A stretch of DNA of 55,890 nucleotides, taken from NCBI RefSeq assembly GCF_935825525.1, contig NZ_CAKXZT010000101.1:1-55890 (forward strand), written 5' to 3'. Every line of letters begins with the position of its first letter. The stretch's first letter is position 1. The notes below the pieces were generated by a model that was not told the origin of the DNA, did not search any database, and saw only the letters and a list, made by a program, of their open reading frames with translations. The stretch comes from Mesorhizobium escarrei. Lineage in GTDB: Bacteria; Pseudomonadota; Alphaproteobacteria; Rhizobiales; Rhizobiaceae. The position numbers and the translations under genes are program-made. Below, in pieces: positions 54,314-55,890 of this stretch.

Positions 54314-55890
54314 ATGACGGGCATTGGCCGATCTGGAAGATCGCGGACTGAAAAGGGAGCCAGCAGTGCGGGGGAGGCGAGCAGTTCGCGCTCGCAATCA
54401 AGTCTTGCCCCTGGGCAGGGCGGCCAAGCGTTCCATGCCGTCGTGGAGCAGATGCGCTCCGTGAATATAGATAGAAGGACGCCCTCCGTTCGCGGTGCCG
54501 ATGATGCCCTGCGCGACAGGCCGTCTGGTCCAGTCGTTGGCGTAGGCCGAACCCTGGAACCTGCGCGGCATGCAACTGGCGCGGCACGTCCAGCCAATTC
54601 GCGGCGGCGCAGTGTTCACTCAACGTCGGAGGGTGCGGCCGCCCTGGCGCCGGTCGCCAGCGAGCCGCCAACTTCGGATGTGACAGTCCCCTTTTCCTTG
54701 TCAGACGAAGAAGTGAAGGAAAAGCGACGAATGGACATTCTGCTGGCGGTAGCGGACGCTCGCTATAAGGCGGCCAGGCAAGAACCGGGCGTGCAAGGGC
54801 CGGTCGATCAGGTCATCGCTGCAGGCTCAGCAGCTCTGGACCACTACAGGAGCCTAGCCCCGGCTGTGGCGCGGACAATTCAGGACAGCAAGGTGATTGA
54901 GTGCCGCTACCTCGTGTGGGATTCGGTGCAAGAATATAGCCGCCTTGCGGTACCGGATATCCGCAAATTGCGAGAAAAAATCAAGGGATTAGCGATCGGG
55001 CTGACTCAATCCACGGCTACCCCGGAGAGTGTGGTGGAGGCGCATGCGGCCTGCGTGGATTGGTGGAAAAAGAAGGTAGCGCACAGCGAACAGGGGCGAG
55101 CCGCCTGGCGCGCCACTGCCAGCTTGCCAAGTGCAACAGCCAAGATGCGGCAGGAAGAAGAGGCCACGCTGCGGCTGGCAACCGGCTCGGTAGTGCATAG
55201 CAAGCTCGTGTATCTGCAATCTCGGATCGATCTCGCGCGGGCGAAGATCGAGCCGCAGGCGAGCACGTTCGACGCACCCGTCAGGGAAATCCTCATGGTT
55301 GAGAATGGGCGAGTGCGTCTGCTGGAAGCCTTCAGCGGCGACGTTTTACCGGCATTCCTTTCGACACAGAACGCTGTTCTGAGCAGCGGTGGGCACCCAC
55401 TCGACGCAGATCACTGCGCCGTTTTGGAAGGAGTCATCGAGCGGCTTTCGGAGTTTGCGTCCGAGTTGCAAGTCATCCGGACCGCCCTAAACGATCACCA
55501 AACAAGTGCCGACCTCCCATTGGAACTGTTGAGCCAGATCGTGGAAGGCGCGTGGATCGTCGGGCACGAGGTTATGCACTTGCTGGAACTGCAGCCGAAG
55601 CCGCCAGCCGTTGCACTGCCGCCCGACGCTGGCGCTGTGATACCAGCCGAAACTGCCGGCAAGGCTGCAATGACCGAAGGCACCGCAGCGCGCAAGAAAG
55701 GGAAAGGCAACCACAAGCCGGCCGCCGGCGCTGGGAGTTCGGCGGCCGGGCGGCCCGAGCCGCAAGTTGTTGCGGCCGTCAGCGACTCGGCGCAAGCAGC
55801 CAAGGTTCTCGTGCGCTCGGATCTGGGCACGAAGAAGCTCGTGAGCGCGAGCGAGGCGCATGCGAGTGCGTCGGCGGCGGGCGCAAACTT
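54314..55890 (+). CDS. Type III effector-like protein, right paralogue (partial, runs off the window)
   Basis: Open without a stop from the ATG at 54314 (GGAGACGGAAT upstream) to the window end, more than 525 residues. N-terminus MTGIGRSGRSRTEKGASSAG then EASSSRSQSSLA is Ser/Arg/Gly-rich and disordered, as in type III secretion signals. Residues about 135-430 are helical and align with the left paralogue (VDWWKKKVAHSE, YLQSRIDLARAKIEPQASTF, PLDADHCAVLEGVIERLSEF, HEVMHLLELQPK). An Ala/Pro/Lys-rich linker (about 435-490) leads to a second shared block (KVLVRSDLGTKKLVSASEAH). Placed behind a tts box. No catalytic motif or known effector family recognised. The intact frame suggests this copy is the functional one. 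Confidence 0.75.
   Translation, partial: MTGIGRSGRSRTEKGASSAGEASSSRSQSSLAPGQGGQAFHAVVEQMRSVNIDRRTPSVRGADDALRDRPSGPVVGVGRTLEPARHATGAARPANSRRRSVHSTSEGAAALAPVASEPPTSDVTVPFSLSDEEVKEKRRMDILLAVADARYKAARQEPGVQGPVDQVIAAGSAALDHYRSLAPAVARTIQDSKVIECRYLVWDSVQEYSRLAVPDIRKLREKIKGLAIGLTQSTATPESVVEAHAACVDWWKKKVAHSEQGRAAWRATASLPSATAKMRQEEEATLRLATGSVVHSKLVYLQSRIDLARAKIEPQASTFDAPVREILMVENGRVRLLEAFSGDVLPAFLSTQNAVLSSGGHPLDADHCAVLEGVIERLSEFASELQVIRTALNDHQTSADLPLELLSQIVEGAWIVGHEVMHLLELQPKPPAVALPPDAGAVIPAETAGKAAMTEGTAARKKGKGNHKPAAGAGSSAAGRPEPQVVAAVSDSAQAAKVLVRSDLGTKKLVSASEAHASASAAGAN

Noticed and set aside
1..55890. tRNA, rRNA or tRNA-linked attachment site
   Set aside because: No cloverleaf with TPsiC-like GGTTCGAATCC or rRNA sequence was seen on reading; a covariance search would be needed to exclude one.

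Overview
The window comes from a symbiotic rhizobium, most likely the symbiosis island (integrative and conjugative element) of a Mesorhizobium-like alphaproteobacterium. It holds part of a rhizobial type III secretion locus (nopC, nopA, a SctD-like gene, rhcV, a y4yS-like lipoprotein gene) with tts-box-like promoters. It also has five NifA/sigma-54-type promoters, a nifS relic, a lux/tra-box followed by a decayed autoinducer-synthase-like gene and an FseA-like excision activator, and a MucR/Ros regulator. The texture is that of an accessory island: intact genes on both strands, separated by relics broken by frameshifts.

Layout. 0.6-6.8 kb: two secreted or cytoplasmic S9 serine peptidases, each with a sigma-54 promoter and a NifA-type upstream site, around an OmpW-like porin. 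7.4-8.7 kb: lux-type box, traI-like relic, DUF6499 and DUF2285 modules in two frames. 8.8-10.1 kb: an orphan NifA/sigma-54 promoter and a frameshifted nifS. 10.2-14.8 kb: HAD phosphatase, small decayed gene, succinate-semialdehyde dehydrogenase, broken methyltransferase. 15-18.7 kb: small rhizobial proteins, DUF982 relics, a ligD fragment, an acetyltransferase and an integrase fragment. 18.7-24.4 kb: an omptin-type outer-membrane protease, an SH3-like protein, and a molybdenum hydroxylase operon whose cytochrome subunit is broken. 24.6-27.7 kb: diverged repeat, truncated lipoprotein with a NifA-type promoter, wrecked hipA and HNH-like genes. 27.7-30.9 kb: an M16 peptidase pair with a sigma-54 promoter. 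31-41 kb: cold-shock protein, DMT exporter, prephenate-dehydratase-like protein, HemN-like radical SAM protein, MucR, di-haem peroxidase, threonine dehydrogenase. 40.3-44.4 kb: an ArsR-glyA-metK unit with an adenosine kinase gene beyond a terminator. 45.5 kb to the end: the type III operon, flanked by two paralogous tts-box-linked effector-like genes. The left copy is broken; the right one is open to the end of the window.

How the parts fit. Three intact peptidase units (DPP-IV type, prolyl-oligopeptidase type, M16 pair) and a truncated lipoprotein share the same promoter architecture. This suggests a nodule-specific, NifA-driven peptide-processing regulon. The omptin protease adds a fifth peptidase, but without a visible NifA site. 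Threonine dehydrogenase, serine hydroxymethyltransferase, SAM synthetase and adenosine kinase form a coherent one-carbon/methyl-cycle group. Type III genes are placed under TtsI by three tts-like boxes. All family calls come from reading motifs in the translated sequence; no database search was run.
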